Shown: positions 38,438-46,056 of the stretch, piece by piece | Numbering within the stretch: position 1 is the stretch's first letter | Layout: the number at the start of each line of letters is the position of its first letter | NCBI GenBank assembly: GCA_003667865.1 | Contig: CP033051.1 | Coordinates: 2,816,501-2,880,500 of the forward strand | Direction: 5' to 3' | DNA length: 64,000 nt | DNA from: Rossellomorea marisflavi | Lineage (GTDB): Bacteria > Bacillota > Bacilli > Bacillales > Bacillaceae_B | Translations under genes and position numbers: made by a program | Notes under the pieces: generated by a model | What the model saw: the letters and a program-made list of their open reading frames with translations, nothing else | Databases searched by the model: none | Told to the model about the DNA's origin: nothing

Positions 38438-39313
38438 ATGAAAAAACTTTATACAGCAGGATTAGCACTATTTTTACTTGCAGGATGTGGACAAGTTCAA
38501 AATGAAGACCCACAGTCTACAGGTGATAAAACAAAGGATGAACAAACGGACGAAGTAAAGGATTCTGTAGATAAAAGCACAAGTGATCAGAATAATGAAG
38601 AAAACAACAATCTAGAAGAAGAGCCAACAGTAGAACAAGGTGAGACAAATACTGAAGAGGAAATGGTAGTAGAAAAAACACCTCAATACAAAGTTAATGA
38701 GGCAAATTGGTCAATTGAGCCGATAACAGATGCAAACGAAAAGGTTGTTTTGCTAACAATCGATGATGCTCCTGATCAACATGCACTTCAAATGGCTACA
38801 ACACTAAAAGAACTAAAAGCACCTGCTATTTTCTTTGTAAATGGACATTTCCTAGACACACCTGAAGAAAAGGAAATAGTAAAAAAAATACACGAAATGG
38901 GTTTCTTAATTGGAAACCACACATACTCTCATAGTTCATTACCGGACTTAACACAAGAAGAACAAAAGGAAGAGATCCTTTCAATTAATAAAATTGTTGA
39001 AGAAGTAATTGGTGAAAAACCGAAGTTCTTTCGTGCACCTTTCGGACAAAATACCGATTTTAGTAAGGAGCTTGTTGCACAAGAAGGTATGATTTTAATG
39101 AATTGGACATACGGATATGATTGGGAAGCAAAGTATCAAACAAAAGAAGCATTGGCAGATATTATGGTTAATACTCCTTATTTAAATAATGGAGCAAATT
39201 TATTAATGCATGACCGTTCTTGGACGAATGAGGCTTTATCGGATATCGTAAACGGTTTACGAAAAAAAGGCTTTGAAATTGTAGATCCAGAGCTTATTCA
39301 AACAACTATATAA
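38438..39313 (+). CDS. Polysaccharide deacetylase-family lipoprotein
   Basis: This 291-residue protein has a signal peptide with lipobox LLAGC and an acidic linker of about 70 residues rich in Asp, Glu and Asn. A NodB-type carbohydrate deacetylase domain follows (about 105-280). The metal site is present: TIDDAPD (motif 1), HTYSH (motif 2, two His) and RAPFG (motif 3). Motif 1 differs from the usual TFDDGP by Ile and Ala. It probably acts on cell-wall glycans outside the membrane; the substrate is unknown. GAGAAGGGTGAG precedes the ATG at 38438; the frame is open from 38399 but lacks support. Confidence 0.82.
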   Translation: MKKLYTAGLALFLLAGCGQVQNEDPQSTGDKTKDEQTDEVKDSVDKSTSDQNNEENNNLEEEPTVEQGETNTEEEMVVEKTPQYKVNEANWSIEPITDANEKVVLLTIDDAPDQHALQMATTLKELKAPAIFFVNGHFLDTPEEKEIVKKIHEMGFLIGNHTYSHSSLPDLTQEEQKEEILSINKIVEEVIGEKPKFFRAPFGQNTDFSKELVAQEGMILMNWTYGYDWEAKYQTKEALADIMVNTPYLNNGANLLMHDRSWTNEALSDIVNGLRKKGFEIVDPELIQTTI

Positions 39314-39324
39314 AGGTGCTATAC

Positions 39325-39358
39325 GCTACACACATATTTCTATGAGTGTAGCTTTTTT
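39325..39358 (+). terminator. Rho-independent terminator after the deacetylase gene
   Basis: GCTACACACAT (39325 on) pairs with ATGAGTGTAGC, with one unpaired base per arm, followed by six T residues. Confidence 0.75.
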
Positions 39359-39437
39359 GTTATAAATATAGTCATAATGAACAAATACTTCTGCATATAT
39401 TACAGGTTATAAAAGAAATTACCCATATTAAAATAAT

Positions 39438-39448
39438 TATGTCATACA
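39438..39448 (+). promoter_or_regulatory. CcpN operator I of SR1
   Basis: TATGTCATACA fits the CcpN consensus TRTGHYATAYW, as I recall it, at every position. It lies just upstream of the -35 box, the place of the first CcpN site at SR1 of B. subtilis. Confidence 0.6.
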
Positions 39449-39456
39449 ATTTGGGC

Positions 39457-39485
39457 TTGATATATTAAATGTGTTATATTATTAT
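39457..39485 (+). promoter_or_regulatory. Promoter of SR1
   Basis: TTGATA (39457-39462) and TATTAT (39480-39485) are 17 bases apart, predicting a start near 39492. Confidence 0.65.
39470..39480 (+). promoter_or_regulatory. CcpN operator II of SR1
   Basis: TGTGTTATATT again fits TRTGHYATAYW throughout. It overlaps the spacer and the first base of the -10 box, 32 bases (about three helical turns) from operator I. Confidence 0.6.
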
Positions 39486-39498
39486 AGATTCAAAGAGG

Positions 39499-39512
39499 TT
39501 AAAGCGCTTTCA
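39499..39512 (+). promoter_or_regulatory. cre-like box at SR1
   Basis: Read on the minus strand, TGAAAGCGCTTTAA matches the CcpA consensus TGWAANCGNTNWCA at 13 of 14 positions. It lies just after the predicted start, so CcpA would repress, in line with the known minor CcpA effect on SR1. Confidence 0.55.
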
Positions 39513-39538
39513 ATAAACATTGTGAAGGGGAGAGTAAA

Positions 39539-39658
39539 ATGGGTACAATTATTTGTCAATCATGTTTAAACACAATTGAGCATTTTGAGGATGAAAAGGT
39601 ATCAGTTTTATTTTCTAACTGTTGTAGCTGTGATCAAGATAAAGAAATAAATGACTAA
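39539..39658 (+). CDS. sr1P: SR1P peptide, GapA-binding
   Basis: SR1P is a 39-residue peptide that binds glyceraldehyde-3-phosphate dehydrogenase GapA and, in B. subtilis, promotes its interaction with RNase J1. This frame encodes exactly 39 residues starting MGTIICQSCLNTIEHFEDEK, with five cysteines (CQSC and CCSC) that match the family pattern. AAGGGGAG precedes the ATG. The gene is easily missed because of its length. Notably rnjA, the partner RNase in that pathway, lies about 11 kb upstream. Confidence 0.85.
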   Translation: MGTIICQSCLNTIEHFEDEKVSVLFSNCCSCDQDKEIND

Positions 39659-39699
39659 ATGATTGTTTTTAAAAGCAATCTATAAATAAGAATAAATAA

Positions 39700-39738
39700 G
39701 GTGTAGCCGAGGCGAAAACACGGCTACACCCTTTTTTT
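39700..39738 (+). terminator. Terminator of SR1, also facing speA
   Basis: GGTGTAGCCG (39700-39709) and CGGCTACACC (39721-39730) form a perfect stem followed by seven T residues. It abuts the speA stop codon and may serve both strands. Confidence 0.85.
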
Positions 39739-41218
39739 ATCTAATTGCTCGATGTTCTGTTACAACCCTTAGATGTCGTAAATCAAAATCTTCCGGACCT
39801 TGAACAGGAAGCCCCGCTTCAATATTTGTTTGGATATAATCAATGTTTTCTTGTGTAATAATTTCACCTGGAATAAAGATAGGTATTCCAGGGGGATAAA
39901 CCATGATGAATTCCGCAATGATTCTCCCAACTGATTGTTCAATTGGAATGACTTCGGTATCAGCATAAAACGCATCCCTTGGTGTAATAGACAAAACAGG
40001 AATATCCGGAAGTAGAACTTTGGTTTCTGTTATATTATGTTGCTTGCGTAGTTGTTGAGAAAGCTCCTCTAGTGCTTTAATTAGCATATCTCCTTCATAC
40101 TCTGTATCTCCAGGAGTAATGATGCAAAGGATGTTATACAGATCTGACATCTCAACTTCTATGTTATAGGTCTCACGTAGCCATTTCTCCGCATCAAAAC
40201 CAGTTATCCCTAGACTCTTTACCGAAATAATAAGCTTTGTAGGATCGAAATCATACGTTGCCTTAGTACCTAAAATTTCTTCTCCAACACAATGTAAACC
40301 CTCGATGCTATTTACCCTTTTTCTGATGCTTTGAGCAAGTTTTATCGTTTCTTCAATAAGAGCTTTTCCTTCTGTTGCAAGACGTTTTCTTGCAACATCT
40401 AGTGAAGCAAGAAGTAAGTATGATGTTGATGTTGTTGTAAGCATGCTTAATATCGTTTGAACACGTTTATGTGAAACATATTTACTCTTCAGATTTAGAA
40501 TAGAACTCTGAGTCATCGATCCACCAAGCTTGTGAACACTTGTTGCAGCAAGGTCTGCACCCGCCTGCATAGCAGATAAGGGCAACTCGTCATGAAAATG
40601 TATATGAACTCCGTGTGCTTCATCAACTAGTACCGGTACATCATACGAATGTGCGATTTCAACAATCTTCTTTAAATCAGCTGAAATCCCAAAGTAGGTT
40701 GGATTGATCACAAGAACCCCTTTGGCGTCTGGATGCCTTTCTAATGCTTTGCTGACAGCATCTGTTGTAATTCCATGAGAAATTCCTAGGTTTTCATCCA
40801 CTTCTGGATGAATAAATATAGGAGTAGCACCTGAAAAGACAACAGCTGACATTACGGATTTATGAACGTTCCTAGGAACAATAATTTTATCGCCTGGTCC
40901 ACAAACGGACATAACCATTGCAATAATAGCTCCGCTCGTTCCTTGAACAGAGAAAAACGTGTAATCTGCTCCAAAAGCCTCTGCAGCTAAATCCTGGGCT
41001 TGCTTAATCATTCCTTTTGGCTGGTGCAAGTCATCTAATGGACCAATGTTGATAAGGTCAATAGACAAGGCATTTTCCCCAATAAAGTTACGAAACTCCG
41101 GGTCCATGCCAGCTCCCTTCTTATGACCAGGGATATGAAATTGTATTGGGTTTTTTTTGCTGTGTTCAACTATGCCGGTAAATAACGGCGTTTCTTTTTG
41201 AGACAACTCATTCGACAC
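39737..41218 (-). CDS. speA: Arginine decarboxylase SpeA
   Basis: SpeA makes agmatine from arginine, the first step of spermidine synthesis in Bacillus. The 493-residue PLP enzyme of the Orn/Lys/Arg decarboxylase family shows QFHIPGHKKGAGMDPEF (about 26-42), LVDEAHGVHIHFH and the PLP lysine in ATSVHKLGGS (Lys230). Sequence agreement with B. subtilis SpeA is very high. AGAGGTG precedes the ATG by a few bases. It is transcribed toward SR1, from which it is separated only by the shared hairpin. Confidence 0.95.
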   Translation of the reverse strand: MSNELSQKETPLFTGIVEHSKKNPIQFHIPGHKKGAGMDPEFRNFIGENALSIDLINIGPLDDLHQPKGMIKQAQDLAAEAFGADYTFFSVQGTSGAIIAMVMSVCGPGDKIIVPRNVHKSVMSAVVFSGATPIFIHPEVDENLGISHGITTDAVSKALERHPDAKGVLVINPTYFGISADLKKIVEIAHSYDVPVLVDEAHGVHIHFHDELPLSAMQAGADLAATSVHKLGGSMTQSSILNLKSKYVSHKRVQTILSMLTTTSTSYLLLASLDVARKRLATEGKALIEETIKLAQSIRKRVNSIEGLHCVGEEILGTKATYDFDPTKLIISVKSLGITGFDAEKWLRETYNIEVEMSDLYNILCIITPGDTEYEGDMLIKALEELSQQLRKQHNITETKVLLPDIPVLSITPRDAFYADTEVIPIEQSVGRIIAEFIMVYPPGIPIFIPGEIITQENIDYIQTNIEAGLPVQGPEDFDLRHLRVVTEHRAIR

Positions 41219-41474
41219 CTCTTTATAATGATTTCTAGTAGTTTTAGTAGATTAATTTCCTTATTATTCGCTTATCTAAACGTTGGTTTTATTCTACTTC
41301 AGACCTGAAAATTGTTTTTATGTACAAGACAATTCTCCAAGTGCTTCAATTAACAAATATAGCATTTAAGAAAATGAATGCAAAGTAACAAATGCCTATT
41401 CTTTAATCATTTTTTTCAAATGGAAAGGATTTTATGAATTTTCAAGAGAATTAGTCATTTAGGAGGGGATTATT

Positions 41475-42428
41475 ATGAATTGGAAAACACGAATTACAGA
41501 CCTATTAAAAATAGAATATCCGATTATTCAAGGTGGCTTAGCGCACCTGGCTTACTCTAATCTAGCAGCAGCTGTTTCAAATGCTGGAGGACTAGGTCAG
41601 ATAACAGCTATGTCTATAAAAGATCCTGAAGAGCTACGAGGAGAGATACAACGAGTAAAAAAACTAACAGAAAAGCCGTTTGGAGTAAATTTTGCGATCG
41701 GACAACACGGTCGACCTTTTCAGGAACATGTGCAGGTCGCGATAGAGGAAGAAGTTCCTGTTGTTTCCGTTACAGGTGGAAATCCAACACCATTATTTGA
41801 ACAATTAAGAGATGTGGATATTAAAAAGCTTGTCCTTGTTGCAGCAAAGCGTCAGGCAATAAAAGCAGAACAACTTGGTGCAGACGCCGTTATGGTAGTC
41901 GGTCAGGAGGGAGGCGGACATTTAGGGAAGGATGATATTGGTACATTTGTTCTTATCCCACAAGTAGTAAATGCTGTATCCATACCTGTTATTGCTTCTG
42001 GTGGTATAGGTGATGGCCGGGGGTTGATGGCAGCTCTAAGTTTGGGAGCAGAAGGGATTGAAATGGGCACTCGTTTTATAGCAACAAAAGAATGTGTGCA
42101 TGCGTCCGATTCTTATAAGCAAGCATTGATTCAAGGGAACGAAAATGATACTGTAATTATAAAACGCTCACTTGGTGCTCCAGCAAGAGCAATTTCAAAT
42201 AATTGGACTGAACAGATATTAGATCTTGAAAAAAATGGTACTGGTTATGAAGAGATGAAGGAGTATATAAGTGGAGAGGCAAACCAACGTTACATAGAAG
42301 GAAAGTTAGAAGAGGGCTTTGGTTGGGCTGGTCAAATTATGGGTCTTATACAAGATATCCCGTCGGTTGATGAGCTGTTTAAACGTATGATTCTTGAAGG
42401 AGAAACAATACGTCAAAAATGGTCATAA
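41475..42428 (+). CDS. NAD(P)H-dependent flavin oxidoreductase / nitronate monooxygenase family
   Basis: The 317-residue protein is an FMN-binding TIM barrel of the nitronate monooxygenase / FabK-like family. Signs are the start YPIIQGGLAHLAYSNLAAAVSNAGG, the FMN loops VTGGNP and VVGQEGGGHLG (about 139-149), and IASGGIGDGRGLMAALSLGA, the phosphate-binding stretch. Such enzymes oxidise alkyl nitronates or act as NADH:quinone reductases; FabK-type enoyl reduction is less likely from context. It has GGAGGGG before the ATG and is followed at 33 bases by yktA, perhaps in one transcript. Confidence 0.8.
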   Translation: MNWKTRITDLLKIEYPIIQGGLAHLAYSNLAAAVSNAGGLGQITAMSIKDPEELRGEIQRVKKLTEKPFGVNFAIGQHGRPFQEHVQVAIEEEVPVVSVTGGNPTPLFEQLRDVDIKKLVLVAAKRQAIKAEQLGADAVMVVGQEGGGHLGKDDIGTFVLIPQVVNAVSIPVIASGGIGDGRGLMAALSLGAEGIEMGTRFIATKECVHASDSYKQALIQGNENDTVIIKRSLGAPARAISNNWTEQILDLEKNGTGYEEMKEYISGEANQRYIEGKLEEGFGWAGQIMGLIQDIPSVDELFKRMILEGETIRQKWS

Positions 42429-42460
42429 TAGAAGTAGATAGAGAGTAGGAGTTGAACAAA

Positions 42461-42727
42461 ATGGACTATCAATATCCCTTTTCAATAGATTGGTCAAAGC
42501 AAGAAATTATTGATGTTATTTCTTTTTTTCAGACCATTGAAAAAGCATATGAAAAAGGTGTTCAAAGAGATGAATTAATGAATTCGTACAGAAGGTTTAA
42601 AGAAATTGTCCCAAGTAAAAGTGAAGAAAAGAAAATTTGTAATGAATTTGAGGAATCAAGTGGATATAGTTCCTATCATGCTGTAAAAAAAATGAAGGAT
42701 TCAGACGAATCAATAATAAAAATGTAA
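42461..42727 (+). CDS. yktA: UPF0223 protein YktA
   Basis: A small conserved Bacillus protein of unknown role. The 88-residue product begins [20 protein letters not shown] and is predicted helical. Its length equals the UPF0223 family. A TTG at 42452 is in frame, but the ATG at 42461, nine bases after AGGAG, gives the family start. Terminator follows at once. Confidence 0.85.
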   Translation: MDYQYPFSIDWSKQEIIDVISFFQTIEKAYEKGVQRDELMNSYRRFKEIVPSKSEEKKICNEFEESSGYSSYHAVKKMKDSDESIIKM

Positions 42728-42730
42728 TAA

Positions 42731-42770
42731 AAAAACGAGAGTATTTTTTATAAATATTCTCGTTTTTTTT
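42731..42770 (+). terminator. Rho-independent terminator after yktA
   Basis: AAACGAGAGTATTT pairs with AAATATTCTCGTTT with one mismatch, ending in eight T residues. Confidence 0.85.
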
Positions 42771-43024
42771 AGATAGAATAAGATTTTTGGTCTACGACAG
42801 TCGATGATGCTAGGCATTTTCCAACAAAAAATAGGTACCAATACATGTTACATCGCTCACTTACATGGAGGAAAATTATATAGGTGTATGTTCTGCTAGA
42901 ATGACTACTAGCAGTATATAGGTTGTATAGTATAAGCAAGAACGCTTAGTCAAAGAAAAAGCTCATTCTGATTATTATCATGGAAGTGACTTTGCATGCG
43001 TTATAAAAGCATTATTTATACGTA

Positions 43025-43202
43025 GCGGACATTTAATGCGTTATATTGCTTAAAATCATCAATTTCTATGAGTAAGCGGACATTTGTTCCGTTATTCCCT
43101 CATAATCTCAGGATAATGTCCGATACTTGTGTTAATAACGGAATAGATGTCCGAGAACATCATATAAATTCGTTTTTTTCAAAATTAACGGAATAAATGT
43201 CC
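43025..43202. repeat. Five copies of a short intergenic repeat (GGACATTTRTTCCGTTA)
   Basis: Within a 560-base gene-free stretch a 17-19 base unit recurs. Forward copies start at 43027 (GGACATTTAATGCGTTA, two changes) and 43078 (GGACATTTGTTCCGTTATT). Inverted copies lie at 43111-43121 (partial), 43134-43152 (from AATAACGGAATAGATGTCC) and 43185-43202 (TTAACGGAATAAATGTCC). The second forward copy and the 43134 inverted copy would pair into a long hairpin. It looks like a dispersed short repeat or miniature element cluster; no gene or transposase is present. The rest of 42771-43333 shows nothing I recognise. Confidence 0.6.
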
Positions 43203-43333
43203 TGTTGCAATTCCTTCTTCTTTATTTTCAACCAACAAAGAATCGAATACACATATTGTCCTTCTCATTTAGTTATTTACCACCATTCGCCATTATATTG
43301 CACACGTAAGAATTAACTACCTTCTGTCAATGT

Positions 43334-43954
43334 TTACCCCATCTTGTAAAGGGGTAATAATGTTTCAAACGTATTCTCGATGGTTTTAATGGTTTCATTG
43401 CCATTCATCTTTATCGCAGTGTCTCGGTCAATATGTACACCGCAAAGAATTTCAGCTTTTTTAACATTTTGTAAACGTTGAATTAACAAACTAAACTCCT
43501 CTTCAGTCATATCTGAAAATGTTGTAGCGCCAGGTTTTGTATGATCACCGGACCATACAAAATCTCCAGGAATTTGTTGTCTAATCTGTTTTATATTTTT
43601 TTCAAATGCTTTACCGAACTGCTCCTTATTTGGAGCTTCATAAATTAGTGCAAACCATATGAACACATGTGTCTCCCATAGACCGATTTGGAAATGTGGA
43701 TGTTTTTTATATCCACGGTTATTGTTTGCAAAAGCAACCCAAGTATCATCAGGAGGGTTAACCGATCTTCTAGCATGCTTTGCGACATGGAAGAACATCT
43801 CATCACCTGTCATTGTGCTTAAGGTCGGAGCAAATTGCTCTCCTAATAATTCTAGCTTTGGTCTAACGATCGATTTTATAGCATCCATTCTATTGTCGAG
43901 ACCGTCTATTGTAAAAAGGTCAAAGTCTTTTTCTGTAAATCCAGTAAACGCCAT
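43334..43954 (-). CDS. yktB: UPF0637 (DUF1054) protein YktB
   Basis: A conserved Bacillus protein of unknown role with a known fold family (DUF1054). The 206-residue product begins [19 protein letters not shown] and contains [25 protein letters not shown] family blocks. The frame opens at 43984, but GAGGAGGAAG just before the ATG at 43954 gives the family start. It faces yktA in the opposite direction with the repeat cluster between. Confidence 0.85.
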   Translation of the reverse strand: MAFTGFTEKDFDLFTIDGLDNRMDAIKSIVRPKLELLGEQFAPTLSTMTGDEMFFHVAKHARRSVNPPDDTWVAFANNNRGYKKHPHFQIGLWETHVFIWFALIYEAPNKEQFGKAFEKNIKQIRQQIPGDFVWSGDHTKPGATTFSDMTEEEFSLLIQRLQNVKKAEILCGVHIDRDTAIKMNGNETIKTIENTFETLLPLYKMG

Positions 43955-44179
43955 AATCTTCCTCCTCATTAAAACTGATTGCACCTATTTTAGCATATCT
44001 CGACATTTTTTATGAAATATCTTGATTGGTTGGCAATGATTTTATAAAAGAACACATCGTTAAAAAATGGGTAGGTGAAAGCACATTTTAGTTGCGATTA
44101 TGAAAGCCTATTCATATAATGTAATAAACAATTATCTAAATATTTTGATAGTACTATACCTGAAAGGAGTGTATTGTCA

Positions 44180-44374
44180 ATGAAGCAAGTTATGAACACT
44201 TCCAAAAGTAAAGACCTTCGACAACAGCGATTAGCAGTTCTGAGGCTTGAACTGGACTATGAACTAGCTGTTTTGTTCGAGGCAATGCAAGACAAAAATG
44301 AGGAACTTCAGGTGAAATCAAAAGAGAAATTAACAAAGATTCGAGAAGAATTAGTTAGAATGAAAGCCATATAA
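44180..44374 (+). CDS. ykzI: Small coiled-coil protein YkzI
   Basis: The 64-residue charged protein begins MKQVMNTSKSKDLRQQRLAV and is predicted to be a single long helix or coiled coil. Position between yktB and yktC fits ykzI of B. subtilis. Two starts are possible: TTG at 44174, four bases after AAAGGAG, or ATG at 44180, ten bases after. The ATG is preferred. Function is unknown. Confidence 0.7.
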   Translation: MKQVMNTSKSKDLRQQRLAVLRLELDYELAVLFEAMQDKNEELQVKSKEKLTKIREELVRMKAI

Positions 44375-44413
44375 TACGTTGTGAAACCGTTGATGTCTTA
44401 GAATAGTAATACG

Positions 44414-44457
44414 AAAAGGATGTCTCATTACTTTGTAGTGTGAGGCATCCTTTTTTA
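44414..44457 (+). terminator. Rho-independent terminator after ykzI
   Basis: AAAAGGATGTCTCA pairs with TGAGGCATCCTTTT with few mismatches and ends in a T run. Confidence 0.8.
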
Positions 44458-44604
44458 GATGTTTCATTCGGACTATAGGCTCAAAACTTGAATCGTTCTG
44501 GGTAATCCTTTAATCTATAAAACAAGAGAAACACGATTAATGAGAATACATAAAGCATTGTGAATACATCCATCATATCGTTAAAAGTAATGGAGGATAG
44601 AAAT

Positions 44605-45402
44605 ATGACAAATTGGAAAGAAGTCGATGATAATATTAAGCATTGGATTAAAGAAGCTGGTACTAAAATTCGGCAATCCTTTGAAACAGAATTAACGATA
44701 CAAACAAAATCAAACCGTAATGACCTTGTAACGAATATAGATAAAGAAACAGAACAGTATTTTATTGGAAAAATTAGAAGAGAATACCCAAATCATCAAA
44801 TATTAGGTGAGGAAGGCTACGGAGATCAGCTTCAATCTTTAGATGGTACCACTTGGATTATTGACCCTATCGATGGCACAATGAACTTTATTCATCAACA
44901 AAGAAATTTTGCTATCTCAATCGGTATTTATCATGATGGGGTAGGAATACTTGGGTACATCTATGATATTGTGCATGATGAATTGTATCATGCCAAAAAA
45001 GGTGAAGGTGCGTTTATGAATGAAATTAAACTTTCACCTTTACCATCAGTTACGATTCAAGACGCTATTATTGCTTTGAATGCGACTTGGGTCACAGAAA
45101 ATAACCGGATTGACCCTAAGATATTGGCACCACTTGTAAAAGATGTTCGTGGAACAAGATCCTATGGTTCAGCAGCATTGGAGATGGCCTACGTAGCTTC
45201 TGGAAGATTAGACGCATACATTACAATGCGATTAGCTCCCTGGGATATCGCAGCTGGAAAGGTTATTATAGAAGAACTCGGGGGAACAGTAACCAATTTA
45301 AAAGGTGAACCATTAAACCTTCTTGAAAAAAGCCCAATATTTGCCTCTAAACCTGGATTACATGAATTAATACTGAAAAAATACTTACATAAGCTTGTTT
45401 AA
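44605..45402 (+). CDS. yktC: Inositol monophosphatase family protein YktC
   Basis: SuhB-type phosphatases hydrolyse inositol phosphates and related compounds with Mg2+. The 265-residue protein has the metal motifs GEEGYG (about 67-72), WIIDPIDGTMNFIH (about 83-96) and LAPWDIAAGKVIIEELGG (about 211-228), all catalytic residues intact. GGAGGA lies eight bases before the ATG at 44605; the frame is open from 44560 without support. It matches B. subtilis YktC in length and place. A perfect terminator follows. Confidence 0.9.
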   Translation: MTNWKEVDDNIKHWIKEAGTKIRQSFETELTIQTKSNRNDLVTNIDKETEQYFIGKIRREYPNHQILGEEGYGDQLQSLDGTTWIIDPIDGTMNFIHQQRNFAISIGIYHDGVGILGYIYDIVHDELYHAKKGEGAFMNEIKLSPLPSVTIQDAIIALNATWVTENNRIDPKILAPLVKDVRGTRSYGSAALEMAYVASGRLDAYITMRLAPWDIAAGKVIIEELGGTVTNLKGEPLNLLEKSPIFASKPGLHELILKKYLHKLV

Positions 45403-45409
45403 TAAATAT

Positions 45410-45436
45410 AAAAGCAGTGGGAATCCCACTGCTTTT
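45410..45436 (+). terminator. Rho-independent terminator after yktC
   Basis: AAAAGCAGTGGG and CCCACTGCTTTT form a perfect stem around an AAT loop. Confidence 0.85.
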
Positions 45437-45619
45437 ACAAATTCAGTAAACAATCTATGATGACGATCATCATGCTTTATGGAACTATCTACCTACATTA
45501 CTGAGCTGCTTGGAACGACAGGGTGCTTCGATCCTGCTTGGTTTAACAGCCTGTTGCAAACATGCACACTGGAGTGGAAAGTACCTGTTCATCAGCAACA
45601 TTGTTCTCATAGAGTCTAC

Positions 45620-45805
45620 TTATAATTTTCCTTCTTCACGATATTTCTTTTTCGTTTTAAATCCAAACCCCATTACAACGAATAAAGCCGCAATACTAAT
45701 AAACGCAATCAAGAAACTAGAAAAACTAATCGCAACTCCAATCCCCATTATTGATAGTGCAGCTAATAGTGCATACATAACAAAAATCCATTTTATATCC
45801 TTCAT
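45620..45805 (-). CDS. ylaF: Small membrane protein YlaF (DUF5325)
   Basis: The 61-residue protein has two hydrophobic helices (about 6-26 and 29-48) and a basic C-terminus GFKTKKKYREEG. Length, composition and place before typA match ylaF. GGAGG precedes the ATG. A plus-strand frame over the same bases (45510-45845) is a shadow. Function is unknown. Confidence 0.75.
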   Translation of the reverse strand: MKDIKWIFVMYALLAALSIMGIGVAISFSSFLIAFISIAALFVVMGFGFKTKKKYREEGKL

Positions 45806-45978
45806 AATTAATTTCCTCCGTCTACAATTTTGTATTTTTCTATAAGTAAGGTAACATAGGATTGAAAAAAACAGTAACCATTTTAGAAAATAGCTAGTAT
45901 GTTTCTAGCGGAATGAGTAGCAATAAAGCTGTTTTCTCTCATTTTACATAATTTTAATAGGGTTTTCTATATTGTATA

Positions 45979-45987
45979 TGATATAAT
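45979..45987 (+). promoter_or_regulatory. Extended -10 promoter of typA
   Basis: TGATATAAT is a perfect extended -10 element (TGNTATAAT) about 70 bases before typA. No good -35 is seen at the normal distance, as is common for this type. Confidence 0.5.
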
Positions 45988-46056
45988 GATTTAGTTGTTA
46001 AGAGAAGGAAATCCTTTTAATGGTTAGACAAAGACCTAATATTCAGGAGTGGAAAA

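Larger units (their letters stand above)
39492..39738 (+). ncRNA. SR1: Dual-function regulatory RNA SR1
   Basis: SR1 of B. subtilis is a small RNA that inhibits translation of ahrC mRNA and also encodes the peptide SR1P. Here the RNA is predicted from about 39492 to the terminator at 39738 (about 247 bases; 205 in B. subtilis). Support comes from its place between pdhD and speA, the SR1P frame, two CcpN-type operators, a cre-like box and the strong terminator. A GATTG/CAATC hairpin lies at 39661-39680 between the peptide and the terminator. The ahrC pairing segment was not tested because ahrC is not in the window. Confidence 0.8.

Noticed and set aside
45510-45845. 111-codon plus-strand frame
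   Set aside because: Mostly antisense to ylaF, which has a good ribosome binding site and a family match.
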